Of a stretch of DNA of 59,311 bases, positions 8,901 through 15,846 are shown one piece after another. How positions within the stretch are numbered: the stretch's first letter is position 1; every line of letters begins with the position of its first letter. The notes under the pieces were generated by a model. It worked only from the letters and a program-made list of their open reading frames with translations, did not search any database and was not told the DNA's origin. The DNA comes from Actinomycetota bacterium (GTDB lineage Bacteria; Actinomycetota; Actinomycetes; Mycobacteriales; Micromonosporaceae): assembly GCA_005885555.1 (NCBI GenBank), contig VAWN01000092.1, forward strand, positions 1-59,311. Reading direction: 5' to 3'. A program made the position numbers and the translations under genes.

Positions 8901-9509
8901 GCCCTCGCCGCCGGTGTACACGAACTCGATCTGGCTCGGGTTGCGCCACCCGGCCATCGTCGGCGCCGAGGTGGTGTATCCGGTGGCGGTCGGGGTCAGC
9001 GTCACCGGTACCGGGCCGCTGGCGCGGTGCGCCCGCACGCCGTCCACGAACAGCTGCCGGGTGGCCAGCCCGGGTGGGGCCGGCGCGGCCCAGACGGGGC
9101 TGCCGGGCGCCGTGGGATGCCAGCCGGCTATCTGGGTACCGCCGGAGAGCACCGGCCGGGTCAGCGGCAGGCCGCTCCAGATCACCCGGTGGCCGTTGGT
9201 ACCGGAGTCGCGCGCGTCAAGCTCCAGCGGGCTGGTGAGGCGGTAGGTCCCGGGCTGCAGGACGACCACGATGTCGGTGGTCATCTGCTGGTTCATGGCC
9301 CGCACGAGATCGCGGGCCCGCTGCGGGGTGCGCACCGGCCGCAGTGGACTGGTACCGGTGTTGGCGTCGTCGCCGGACGGCGAGACGAACAGCACGGTCG
9401 GCAGGCCGACCGCGGCCGCCGGCCCGGCCGCCAGGACCGGGCCGAGGGCGACGGCGAGCACGGTGACCGTGGCGAGCACCAGGCGCCGGAACAAGCGTCG
9501 ATCGGCCAT
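5973..9509 (-). CDS. Secreted right-handed beta-helix protein with fibronectin III and NEW3-like domains
   Basis: A 1,178-residue exported protein. Residues 1-34 form a signal peptide (MADRRLFRRLVLATVTVLAV, then an AAGPAAAVG cleavage region). Residues 40-630 read as a pectate-lyase-like parallel beta-helix with many Asn/Gly turns (TTIAHNQID, NNVTVKNNRII). Two fibronectin type III modules follow (near 650-740 and 750-840), then a NEW3-type beta-sandwich and a C-terminal carbohydrate-associated domain (LAAAGVIPGGTVTAGGLTFT). This architecture is that of secreted polysaccharide-active proteins; no catalytic residue can be named. An upstream ATG at 9530 is in frame, but the start at 9509 gives the cleaner signal peptide and has GGGGGTG upstream. 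Confidence 0.8.
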   Translation of the reverse strand: MADRRLFRRLVLATVTVLAVALGPVLAAGPAAAVGLPTVLFVSPSGDDANTGTSPLRPVRTPQRARDLVRAMNQQMTTDIVVVLQPGTYRLTSPLELDARDSGTNGHRVIWSGLPLTRPVLSGGTQIAGWHPTAPGSPVWAAPAPPGLATRQLFVDGVRAHRASGPVPVTLTPTATGYTTSAPTMAGWRNPSQIEFVYTGGEGYWNLRTGGLGDWTEPRCPVASITDTTITMAQPCWDNSTRRVDIPGRPGRTANLVGPGSLGNNKIPMSVENAFELLDQPGEWYLDGPADTIYYIPRAGEDLRFADVEVPVLQTLVSGHGTADAPLHDVSFRNLQFSYGTWLTPSTPEGFSEIQANFTITGPNGFASQGLCQFFAGGTCPFGNWTKAPANVSFSHDHGVEFLGDVFAHLGAAGLDLDDGSQDDVVKGSIFTDISGNGLALGGVDMPLPPTAADHTSGNQIVDNHLYGLPVEYHGGVAIDVGYTEHTTIAHNQIDHTAYSAISMGWGGWPDKIQQPATPNYSNSNVLADNLIRDPMQMLSDGGGIYTQGITGTSLADGEHRTGNVITGVIGHGHALYTDNGATFVTMTGNVLFGDASNDWGSRHTDFRPGATGSDPTDFENNYWQQGDRDSSSNNVTVKNNRIIAGLDAVPRAVLDNAGLELPYRLLLLVPVSRPSVPDAPSHIRAFATDSTGYVSWNPTFVDHGLPVTGYTVTASPGGQQVSITPDEFRRLSYAVVPGLTNGTAYTFTVSASNALGAGPASLPSGAVTPTATTPVAPGRPTNVAVNTGDDAVSIHFNPPSSVGSSPVIGYTITAPGLPTTTFAGHTVLWADSSRGIYTTVGGLKQLTPYTFSLSAVNANATGQPVTVGPVILAPTTACAGATLTLSPRTVVTQPGTSATVTATLTNGCTTTLHGAQLYAFPPAGYTVSPAPPVDLGDLAPGQTASQPLTVAVPASATSSASVIVQAVFTDDAQARLGLRTTATLNVPAPSFAAALNNVGTTDDATPGAGDIDGSGSSLSAQALAAAGVIPGGTVTAGGLTFTWPSSAPGQADNAVASGQGFDLTGSGGTLGFLATGTYGQAGGTGQVVYSDGSTQQFTISAPDWFGGGTSPDIAVTMAYRNRPTGRDNHPVFVFVAKVPLDPAKTVQAVVLPDVSAPVPVAHVPSLHVFAVTIAPAG

Positions 9510-9573
9510 GACGTCGCACCCCCAGGACATCGGACGTATTTCCCTGGACGCTAGGACTCGGCGCGCGCTCCTG

Positions 9574-10509
9574 TCAACGACGGCCGTCGATGCGCCCCCG
9601 GCGCTCCGGCTGTCCCGCGGCGCTCCTGAGCGCGGTGATCATCCGGCGCACCGCGGGCTGTCCGGCGAGCAGCGGCCGGGTGGCGACCCAGATGTGGCGC
9701 GGTTCCGGCGGTGTGCGCAGCTTCCGGACGCGCACGTGTTCACGCAACGCCCCCAGCGCGAGGACGGGGGCGAGGGCGACGCCGAGCCCGGCGGCGACGT
9801 ACCCCTGCGTGACGGCGAACTCGTCACCCTCCGCGATGAACCGCGGGGTGAAGCCGGCGCGGCGGCACGCGGTGACGGTGGCCTCGCGGACGTAGGTGGC
9901 GGGCCCGGTGGTGGCGACCCAGTCGGTCGTGGCGAGCGCGGGCAGGTCGACGATGCGGCGGCGGGCCTGCGGGTGGTCCTCGGGCAGCAGGAGACGGTAC
10001 TCGTCGTCGAGCAGGTGCACGCGGTACAGGTCGTCGGTGGGCGCGTCGGCGGGGCCGAACGGTTCGACCACGATCACCAGTTCCACCTCGCCGGCACGCA
10101 GCCGGCGCAGCGCGCCGTCGGTCTCATCGACCAGCGGCATCACGTGCAGCCCGGGCATCTGCCGACGCAGCACGGCAACCGCCTGCGGCAGCAGCGTCTC
10201 GCCGGCGGAGTGGAAGGACACCACCCGCAGCCGCCCGGTGCGCCCGGCCCGAAGGTCGGACAGGGCGCCTTCGGCGTCGTCGACGGCGGCCAGGATGCGG
10301 GTGGCGTGTTCGGCCAGCAACAACCCCGCCGCGGTCGGGCGTACGCCACGGCCGGCCTTCTCCAGCAGTGGTGACCCGGCCTCGCGTTCCAGTTGGGACA
10401 GTTGCTGGCTGACCGCCGACACGGTGTAGCCCAGCGCGGTGGCCGCGGCGGTGAGGGTGCCCCGCTCGACGACGGCGCGCAGGACGAGCAGGAGCCGTGG
10501 TGTCAGCAC
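9574..10509 (-). CDS. LysR-family transcriptional regulator
   Basis: A 311-residue LysR-type regulator. The winged helix is at the N-terminus (LTAAATALGYTVSAVSQQLS, then LEREAGSPLLEKAGRGV); the effector-binding domain follows (GRLRVVSFHSAGETLLP, QGYVAAGLGVALAP). GTG at 10509 gives the standard family start (LTPRLLLVLRAVVERG); in-frame codons further upstream are low complexity. It is divergent from the chitinase gene, so the 321-bp region between the two starts may be its target. No metabolic gene beside it names the ligand. Confidence 0.85.
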   Translation of the reverse strand: MLTPRLLLVLRAVVERGTLTAAATALGYTVSAVSQQLSQLEREAGSPLLEKAGRGVRPTAAGLLLAEHATRILAAVDDAEGALSDLRAGRTGRLRVVSFHSAGETLLPQAVAVLRRQMPGLHVMPLVDETDGALRRLRAGEVELVIVVEPFGPADAPTDDLYRVHLLDDEYRLLLPEDHPQARRRIVDLPALATTDWVATTGPATYVREATVTACRRAGFTPRFIAEGDEFAVTQGYVAAGLGVALAPVLALGALREHVRVRKLRTPPEPRHIWVATRPLLAGQPAVRRMITALRSAAGQPERRGRIDGRR

Positions 10510-10715
10510 ACCGCCATTGTTCAGGTACCCGACCGGAGCGCGTCCACGGGCGGCAGCAGGCCCGCGCCACAGACCCCGCCACACCCGCAGCTCGGCCGGC
10601 TCGCACGCCGCAGGAAGGCCGACGGTTGGGTCGTCCGGCGAATCGACCGGAAGAAATTTCGCGCCCCTACTCCAATCCGCCGAGTTGAGCTATCGTAATC
10701 GTCAACCGTCAATTA

Positions 10716-10731
10716 GTTAAGTTTCTTTAAC
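10716..10731. promoter_or_regulatory. AT-rich inverted repeat upstream of chitinase
   Basis: GTTAA-N6-TTAAC lies in a markedly AT-rich patch (about 10690-10731) between the LysR gene and the chitinase, about 100 bp before the chitinase ATG. It could be an operator or part of the promoter. It does not match the known DasR site. Confidence 0.35.
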
Positions 10732-10830
10732 GTCAGTGGCAGCGTGCCCATCGGCGCTGCCGGGTCGTACTCAGACGAATGGCTGGCGTTTCAGAGGCGC
10801 AGCACGACGAGATGCGAGGTGTACGAGGTC

Positions 10831-12219
10831 ATGCGAAGACGGAAAGTAGTCATCGGCGCGACGCTGGCAACCCTGCTGGGAGGAACCGGCGCCGCCTGGG
10901 TGTTCGCTGCCGGTCCGGCGTCGGCCGCCTCGACATTCGGCGTCGCGCCCTACGTGGACCTGTCAGCCAACAGCGCCGGCATGCTCGACACCGCGATCAC
11001 GCAGGGCGGGCTGAAGAGCTACACGGCCGCGTTCATCATCGGCAGCGGGTGCACGCCGATCTGGGGTGACACCCTGGACATCAACAACTCCACCGCCAAC
11101 GCCCGCATCGCGCGCGCCCAGAGCGAAGGCGCACAGACGATCATCTCCTTCGGTGGCGCCGGCGGCGTCGAGCTGGGCCAGTCGTGTACCAACGTGAACT
11201 CGCTGACCCAGGCGTACCAGAGCGTGATCAACAAGTACCACGTGAACCACCTTGACTTCGACATCGAGGGCGCGTCCATCGCCGACCCGACCTCGATCGA
11301 CCGGCGGTTCACTGCGATCAAGAACCTGGAGAACGCCAACAGCGGGCTCAACGTGTCGCTGACCATCCCGGTACTGGAGAACGGCCCGGACGGCAACGGT
11401 ACGAACTTCCTGCGCTCGGCCCACGACCACGGCGTCAGCGTGGCCATCATCAACGCGATGACCATGGACTACGGCCACGCGGTCGCGGACATGGCCGCCG
11501 CCGCGAAGAGCGCCGCCCAGGGAACCCTCAACGCCGCCCGCAGCGTCGGCTTCAACATCGGATTCGGCAACATCGGCATCACGCCGATGATCGGCAACAA
11601 CGACAGCGGCGGCGAGGTCGTCAACCAGGCCGCCGCCCGCAGCATCGTCAGCTTCGCCAATGCCAACGGCGTCGGCCGGCTGGCGTTCTGGTCGATCGGA
11701 CGTGACCAGCCCTGCGCCGGCGGCGGTGTCTCACCCAACTGCTCCGGCCTCGGCGGCAACAGCCTCGACTTCACCCGCATCTTCAACGGCGGCACCGGAG
11801 GCGGCGGTGGCGGTGGCGGTGGTGGCGGCGGTGGCGGTGGCGGTGGCCCGAGCGGCTACACGTTCTGCGCGCAGGAACGCCAGACCTGCTCGTTCAGCGG
11901 TACCGCGAACGTCGCCTACGGCGCCAACGGCAAGTTCGTCTTCAAGGACGCCACCGGCAGCATCGCGTGCAACAACGCCACCTTCGGCGACCCGATCCCC
12001 GGTACCCGCAAGGCCTGCTACACCAAGCCCACCACCGGCGGTGGCGGCGGTGGCGGTGGCGGCGGTGGTGGCGGCGGCGGCTCCTGGCAGGTCAACCACG
12101 CCTACCACGTCGGCGATGTCGTCACCTTCAACGGCCTGAGCTACAAGTGCCTGCAGGCGCACACGTCCCTGCCCGGGTGGGAACCGCCCAACGTCCCGGC
12201 CCTGTGGCAACGCATCTAG
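10831..12219 (+). CDS. Secreted GH18 chitinase with CBM5/12 chitin-binding domain
   Basis: A 462-residue exported chitinase. Residues 1-33 are a signal peptide ending ASA-AS. The GH18 barrel spans about 36-318, with the active-site strand LDFDIEG (Asp142, Asp144, Glu146; the first position of the usual DxxDxDxE is Asn). A 17-Gly linker (from residue 323) leads to a roughly 52-residue module with four cysteines (FCAQERQTCSF...IACNNATFGDP...KACY), then a 15-Gly linker and a C-terminal chitin-binding module (HAYHVGDVVTFNGLSYKCLQ). The ATG at 10831 gives a clean signal peptide; the frame is open 87 bp further upstream. It should cleave extracellular chitin. Confidence 0.92.
   Translation: MRRRKVVIGATLATLLGGTGAAWVFAAGPASAASTFGVAPYVDLSANSAGMLDTAITQGGLKSYTAAFIIGSGCTPIWGDTLDINNSTANARIARAQSEGAQTIISFGGAGGVELGQSCTNVNSLTQAYQSVINKYHVNHLDFDIEGASIADPTSIDRRFTAIKNLENANSGLNVSLTIPVLENGPDGNGTNFLRSAHDHGVSVAIINAMTMDYGHAVADMAAAAKSAAQGTLNAARSVGFNIGFGNIGITPMIGNNDSGGEVVNQAAARSIVSFANANGVGRLAFWSIGRDQPCAGGGVSPNCSGLGGNSLDFTRIFNGGTGGGGGGGGGGGGGGGGGPSGYTFCAQERQTCSFSGTANVAYGANGKFVFKDATGSIACNNATFGDPIPGTRKACYTKPTTGGGGGGGGGGGGGGGSWQVNHAYHVGDVVTFNGLSYKCLQAHTSLPGWEPPNVPALWQRI
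11797..11847 (+). repeat. GGN tract encoding 17-Gly linker
   Basis: Seventeen consecutive glycine codons, almost all GGC or GGT, join the GH18 domain to the Cys-containing module. A similar 45-bp tract encodes the second linker at 12037-12081. Such tracts are prone to slippage in multiples of three. Confidence 0.9.
12037..12081 (+). repeat. GGN tract encoding 15-Gly linker
   Basis: Fifteen consecutive glycine codons join the Cys-containing module to the chitin-binding domain of the chitinase. Confidence 0.9.
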
Positions 12220-12226
12220 CCGGACA

Positions 12227-13369
12227 TCAATGAAACGGACCTCCGGGTCGGCGCGAGCCATTCGCGCCGGCCCGGCCGGCTGCGATCGCGGCGCCGACCA
12301 GGGGCACGACCAGCAATGCGAGCAACGTGCTTCCGCCGGCGTGGGCGACGTCGCTCTCCGCCTGGTACTCCTGGCGCAGGTTCGATGGGACCACGATCGT
12401 CGGTGGTTCGCAGTTGTGGCAGATGCCATCACCGGCGGGCTGTCGTGGAACGTCGCCGGGCCGCAGCGCGATGGTCAAAGACGTCAACACGGCCACCAGC
12501 ATGGCCGCGACCGCCATGGCGCAGGTGGTGGCCAGCACGGCCTGCCGGGCCGGGGCGAGGACGCCGGGCCGGCCGTCGTTGTCGGCGAGCCGGATGGTTA
12601 CGGCGTGCACCGCCACCGGGACCGCCAGCGCGGCCAGCGCGAAGCAGCCGAGCAGGAGATAGTCCGGTACGGTGGCCTGGCCCCAGTCGCCGGTCGCCCG
12701 CTCGATCGCGGCGTCGATCCCGTAGGGCGCCAACAGGTACAGCACCGCGGCGATCAACGCCGCCGCGCCCAGGGCGGCCGGCAGGACCCCGCGGCTGACC
12801 CGGATCCGGCGGCTGGTCAGGATGAGCAGCCCGGCCACATGGCCGGCGAGGATCAGCAGGAACCCGACGTACATCGCCCACACGCCGCCGACGACGGGGA
12901 AGTACGCGCCGAGCTGACTCCCGATGCGGTGCTTGACATCCACCGCGGCAACCAACGCGAGCACCACCGTGTACCCGCCGAGCCGCGCCGCCGATGGTGC
13001 CCAACCCCGGCGCACCGGGCCGGCGAATCGGCGCACCAGCACCGGCAGGCCGGCGAGCAGGACCAGCGTGCCCACCACGTACATCCGGTTCGCCGGGGTG
13101 GCGGAGTTCGTCGACGCGCCCGGCCAGCCGATCCACACCAGCCCGACCGCCCCGGCCACGAAGGCCAGCACCGGAACGACCCGGTACACCACGATCTCCC
13201 GCGCCACCAGCCACAGTCCGCCAGCCAGCCACGCCAAGCGCGCCGACGGGGCCGTCGCGACCTCATCGGTCTCGGCCAGCAGGGCGTGCGCCCAGTCGCG
13301 CCGGTCGTCAGCCAGCAGCCTCGCCGAGCCCCGCACCACAGCCGCCACGGCCCGCACCAACCGGTCCAT
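12227..13369 (-). CDS. Multi-pass membrane protein of unknown function
   Basis: A 380-residue protein with several hydrophobic segments (VVPVLAFVAGAVGLVWIGW, VVGTLVLLAGLPVLV, YVGFLLILAGHVAGLLIL, LLLGCFALAALAVPVAVHAV, LLALLVVPLVGAAIAAG). The cytoplasmic-looking N-terminus reads RRDWAHALLAETDEVATAPS, a pattern often encoded beside PadR regulators in actinomycetes. Its ATG overlaps the PadR stop by one base (TGATG), so the two are coupled. Function unknown; by context it is the likely PadR target. Confidence 0.75.
   Translation of the reverse strand: MDRLVRAVAAVVRGSARLLADDRRDWAHALLAETDEVATAPSARLAWLAGGLWLVAREIVVYRVVPVLAFVAGAVGLVWIGWPGASTNSATPANRMYVVGTLVLLAGLPVLVRRFAGPVRRGWAPSAARLGGYTVVLALVAAVDVKHRIGSQLGAYFPVVGGVWAMYVGFLLILAGHVAGLLILTSRRIRVSRGVLPAALGAAALIAAVLYLLAPYGIDAAIERATGDWGQATVPDYLLLGCFALAALAVPVAVHAVTIRLADNDGRPGVLAPARQAVLATTCAMAVAAMLVAVLTSLTIALRPGDVPRQPAGDGICHNCEPPTIVVPSNLRQEYQAESDVAHAGGSTLLALLVVPLVGAAIAAGRAGANGSRRPGGPFH
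12249..12269. terminator. Hairpin at convergent chitinase/membrane-protein junction
   Basis: An 8-bp stem (CGGCGCGA / TCGCGCCG) with a 5-base loop lies 30 bp after the chitinase stop, inside the last codons of the converging membrane-protein gene. There is no T-run. A terminator role for the chitinase transcript is plausible. Confidence 0.4.
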
Positions 13370-13707
13370 CACGCGCCGCCCTCCGCCGCCAGCCTGCCCT
13401 GGGCCGTCCGGCCGGTCGCCGGTCGCCGTCTGCGTGCGGCCGCCGATAGCGCGGTGCGGGCAGCCACCAGGCCCTCGCCGGTGAGCCGGTACAGGTGCCG
13501 GCGCGGCCGTCCGGCCGGTTGCTCGTCCTCCCACCGGGCCTCGATCAGCCGCCGGTCGGCCAGCCGGATCAGGATCGGGTACAAGGTGCCCGACGCCAGC
13601 CCGGTCTGCTTGGCGATGGCGTACCCGTGCAGCCACGCGGAGGGATCCGCCTCCAGCGCGGCCAGCACGGACAGCGTCTGAACCGAGAAGCGTGCACGAG
13701 GAGCCAC
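13369..13707 (-). CDS. PadR-family transcriptional regulator
   Basis: A 112-residue PadR regulator: FSVQTLSVLAALEADPSAWLHGYAIAKQ, the winged-helix signature GLASGTLYPILIRLADRRLIE, and WEDEQPAGRPRRHLYRLTGEG. GTG at 13707 gives the normal family length; the longer open frame upstream is shadow of the TetR gene. Ten bases before the start lies a perfect 14-bp palindrome, so autoregulation is likely. It is coupled to the downstream membrane protein by a one-base overlap. Confidence 0.88.
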   Translation of the reverse strand: MAPRARFSVQTLSVLAALEADPSAWLHGYAIAKQTGLASGTLYPILIRLADRRLIEARWEDEQPAGRPRRHLYRLTGEGLVAARTALSAAARRRRPATGRTAQGRLAAEGGA

Positions 13708-13716
13708 GAGCCGAAC

Positions 13717-13730
13717 TCTACCTAGGTAGA
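13717..13730. promoter_or_regulatory. Probable PadR operator
   Basis: TCTACCTAGGTAGA is a perfect 14-bp palindrome 10 bp upstream of the PadR start. It is AT-richer than its surroundings and contains CCTAGG, a hexamer usually rare in bacteria. Its position fits an autoregulatory operator. Confidence 0.6.
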
Positions 13731-13750
13731 CAGATGCCGTCCAGTGCGAT

Positions 13751-14458
13751 TCAGGTACGCGGCGGTCGTCGGTGGGCCTGCGACTTCCACTCGGGACGGA
13801 GCTGTTCGATGCCGTCCAACAGGAGATCCAGGCCGACCTCGAACTCGGCCGCGTAGTCGTAGCCGGCCTTGCCGAGCTCGGCCACCACCTCGAGCAGGTA
13901 CGGGTACTGCTCCGCGAGCGACGGCGGCTGCATCGCCAGCCGGGTTTCCGCCACCTCGGCAGCCTCCTGCGGGGTGGCGAATCCGATGGTCTTCTCCTGG
14001 AGCGCAAACCCGTAGATGTAGCTGTCCATGGCGGAGTATGCGTGGACGGCCGACTGGAACGGGAAGCCGGCCTCCCGTAGGCATTTCATCGTCTCGTTGT
14101 GGTACCGCAGGTTCGCCGGCCCGGGGCGCATCCGGGATTCCATCAGGCCGATCGCCCACCGGTGGCGCATCAGCGCCCCGCGCATCGAGAGCGCCCGCTT
14201 TCGCATGGCCGTCTTCCAGTCGGCGCCGCCGCTCGTGAAGTCGACCTCGGCGAAGACGATGTCGACCATGCCGTCCAGCAGCTGATCCTTGTTGGCCACG
14301 TGCTTGTACAAGGCCATCGGCACCACGCCGAACTCCTGGGCGAGGGTGCGCATGGTGAGCGCCTCGATGCCGGTGTCATCAGCCAGGGCGACCGCGGCAG
14401 CGAGGACCCGGTCGCGGTTCAGGCGAGGCCGGCGCGGGGTCGCAAGCTGCTCGGCCAT
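13751..14458 (-). CDS. TetR/AcrR-family regulator with TetR_C-type effector domain
   Basis: A 235-residue repressor. The DNA-binding part is at 12-60 (LTMRTLAQEFGVVPMALYKH, then VANKDQLLDGMVD), and the long C-terminal half resembles the tetracycline-repressor C domain (RHRWAIGLMESR, AMDSYIYGFALQE). The ATG at 14458 has GGAGGCGG at the right distance; the ATG five codons earlier lacks a site. It faces a DUF4386 membrane-protein gene across a region with two GTGTAC-N3-GTACAC operators, so it most likely represses that gene and itself. Confidence 0.88.
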   Translation of the reverse strand: MAEQLATPRRPRLNRDRVLAAAVALADDTGIEALTMRTLAQEFGVVPMALYKHVANKDQLLDGMVDIVFAEVDFTSGGADWKTAMRKRALSMRGALMRHRWAIGLMESRMRPGPANLRYHNETMKCLREAGFPFQSAVHAYSAMDSYIYGFALQEKTIGFATPQEAAEVAETRLAMQPPSLAEQYPYLLEVVAELGKAGYDYAAEFEVGLDLLLDGIEQLRPEWKSQAHRRPPRT

Positions 14459-14498
14459 GGTGGCCGCCTCCATTCGAACCGTCAGTGATCGGCCTCAC

Positions 14499-14527
14499 TT
14501 GACAGGTGTACGCCGTACACCTACGCT
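14499..14527 (+). promoter_or_regulatory. Promoter of the DUF4386 gene
   Basis: A TTGACA -35 box at 14499-14504, a 17-bp spacer and TACGCT as -10 at 14522-14527. The spacer is filled by the first TetR operator, so bound repressor would cover both boxes. Confidence 0.6.
14504..14522. promoter_or_regulatory. TetR operator 1
   Basis: AGGTGTACGCCGTACACCT is a perfect 19-bp palindrome about one central base. It lies between the -35 and -10 boxes of the DUF4386 promoter and is the stronger of two related sites. Confidence 0.7.
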
Positions 14528-14537
14528 GGCACGAGCA

Positions 14538-14552
14538 GTGTACATCGTACAC
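14538..14552. promoter_or_regulatory. TetR operator 2
   Basis: GTGTAC-ATC-GTACAC repeats the 6-bp arms of operator 1 with centres 32 bp apart, about three helical turns, and lies just downstream of the expected transcription start. Confidence 0.65.
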
Positions 14553-14624
14553 CAACTCGCCGGGTGGCGGCGCAGCGCGACCCGCTCCGTCGTCCGTCAC
14601 AGACCTCCGTGAAAGGAGTCCACT

Positions 14625-15329
14625 GTGGACTCGCTTCGCCGAACCGCACTCGCCGCAGGCGCGCTGTACCTGCTCACCTTCATCTCGATCCCGACACTGA
14701 GCCTGTACGCCCAGGTCCGCGATCCGAACTACGTCACCGGCCCCGGCCCGGACACCCCAGTCATCGTCGGCGGCATCCTCGAACTGGTCGTGGCGCTGGC
14801 CGGCATCGGCACCGCCGTCGTGCTCTACCCGGTGCTCAAGCGGCAGAACCAAGCGGTCGCGATGGGCTTCGTCGGATCGCGGGTTCTGGAAGCCGGTACC
14901 ATCTTCGTCTGTGTCGTCAGCCTGCTGACGGTGGTGACCTTACGCAGGTCCGGAGCCGGCGCGGACGCACTGGTCACCGCCCGGGCCCTGGTCGCCTTCC
15001 ACGACTGGATCTTCCTCCTCGGACAAGGGACCATTCCCGCCGTGAACGCTCTGCTGCTGGGCTCGCTGCTGTACCGGTCCCGCCTCGTGCCCCGGGCGCT
15101 GCCCGTGCTGGGATTCGTCGGCGCGGCCCTGCTCATCGCCTCGGTCACCGCCACCCTGTTCGACGTGTGGGGACAGGTGTCCGCCGCGTCGGCGCTCCTC
15201 GCGCTCCCGATCGCCGTGTGGGAGTTCTCGCTGGGCATCTACCTGGTCGTCAAGGGCTTCAGGCCGGCACCTCTCACCGCCGGTTTGACCGGCACCGCTC
15301 CCGCCGCCCGCCCGCCCGTCGCCGCCTAA
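14625..15329 (+). CDS. DUF4386 membrane protein
   Basis: A 234-residue membrane protein of the DUF4386 family with about six hydrophobic segments (ALAAGALYLLTFISI, VIVGGILELVVALAGIG, FLLGQGTIPAVNALLLGSLL, LPVLGFVGAALLIASV). The GTG start at 14625 has a strong GAAAGGAG upstream and is embedded in one copy of the GTCCACTGTGGAC palindrome. It faces the TetR gene and is its likely target. The biological role of the family is not known. Confidence 0.85.
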   Translation: MDSLRRTALAAGALYLLTFISIPTLSLYAQVRDPNYVTGPGPDTPVIVGGILELVVALAGIGTAVVLYPVLKRQNQAVAMGFVGSRVLEAGTIFVCVVSLLTVVTLRRSGAGADALVTARALVAFHDWIFLLGQGTIPAVNALLLGSLLYRSRLVPRALPVLGFVGAALLIASVTATLFDVWGQVSAASALLALPIAVWEFSLGIYLVVKGFRPAPLTAGLTGTAPAARPPVAA

Positions 15330-15346
15330 CGCCTGACCTGCGGCTG

Positions 15347-15812
15347 TTACCCGCCTGATCGGCTCTGTCCGCCGACGTTCGCTGCGGATGGCCCGAACGG
15401 GACCGGTTGCCCGGCCAGTACTGCCTGCTGGACCGCCGATGCGGCCCGGTCAAACTCGGCGCATCCGTTGACCTGCACCCACTGCCCGTCGCGGGAGACG
15501 TGCGCGCGAGTGGCGAGGACCCAGTTGGAGCGGCTGAAAATGATGATGACTGCCAGCGTCACGACGAGAGCGAGCAGGAAGGCCAGCCCTCCAGCATCGT
15601 TGTTCAGCGGCCCGGTCAGCACGACGCCGATGGCGACGGCGCTTGCGCACGGCTGCGACGACACCTGCGTAGACGATCACACCGAAAATGATCAGCGGCA
15701 GCGCCCACAGGGGCGGCCGGGAGCTGAGCCGCGCCGGGTGGCGCTGCGCGGCGGGTAGGCCGTGCCGGGCGCACACGTCCGGTACGCCGTATCCAGCCGA
15801 CCAGGACAACAC
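15347..15812 (-). pseudogene. Probable frameshifted small membrane protein gene
   Basis: Two overlapping frames look like halves of one protein. The upstream frame (from 15812) reads GVPDVCARHGLPAAQ and a membrane segment LWALPLIIFGVIVYAGVVAAVRKR, then turns into Arg-rich, unnatural sequence. The other frame (to the TAA at 15347) continues with a second membrane segment GLAFLLALVVTLAVIIIFS and a tail ARVSRDGQWVQV-like block. A Cys-x-x-His N-terminus, two membrane spans and such a tail match a common actinomycete membrane-protein layout. A single indel near 15600-15660 would join them. Two separate small genes remain possible. Confidence 0.45.
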
Positions 15813-15846
15813 CTCGACACTCTGCGGTGTCCGTCAGCCATGCCGT

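Noticed and set aside
5025-9554. 1,509-codon plus-strand open frame
   Set aside because: Antisense of the methyltransferase and the beta-helix gene; long open antisense frames are expected in such GC-rich DNA, and no domain is visible.
11797-12081. CRISPR-like or tandem array in the chitinase gene
   Set aside because: These are in-frame glycine codon tracts forming protein linkers, not direct repeats with spacers.
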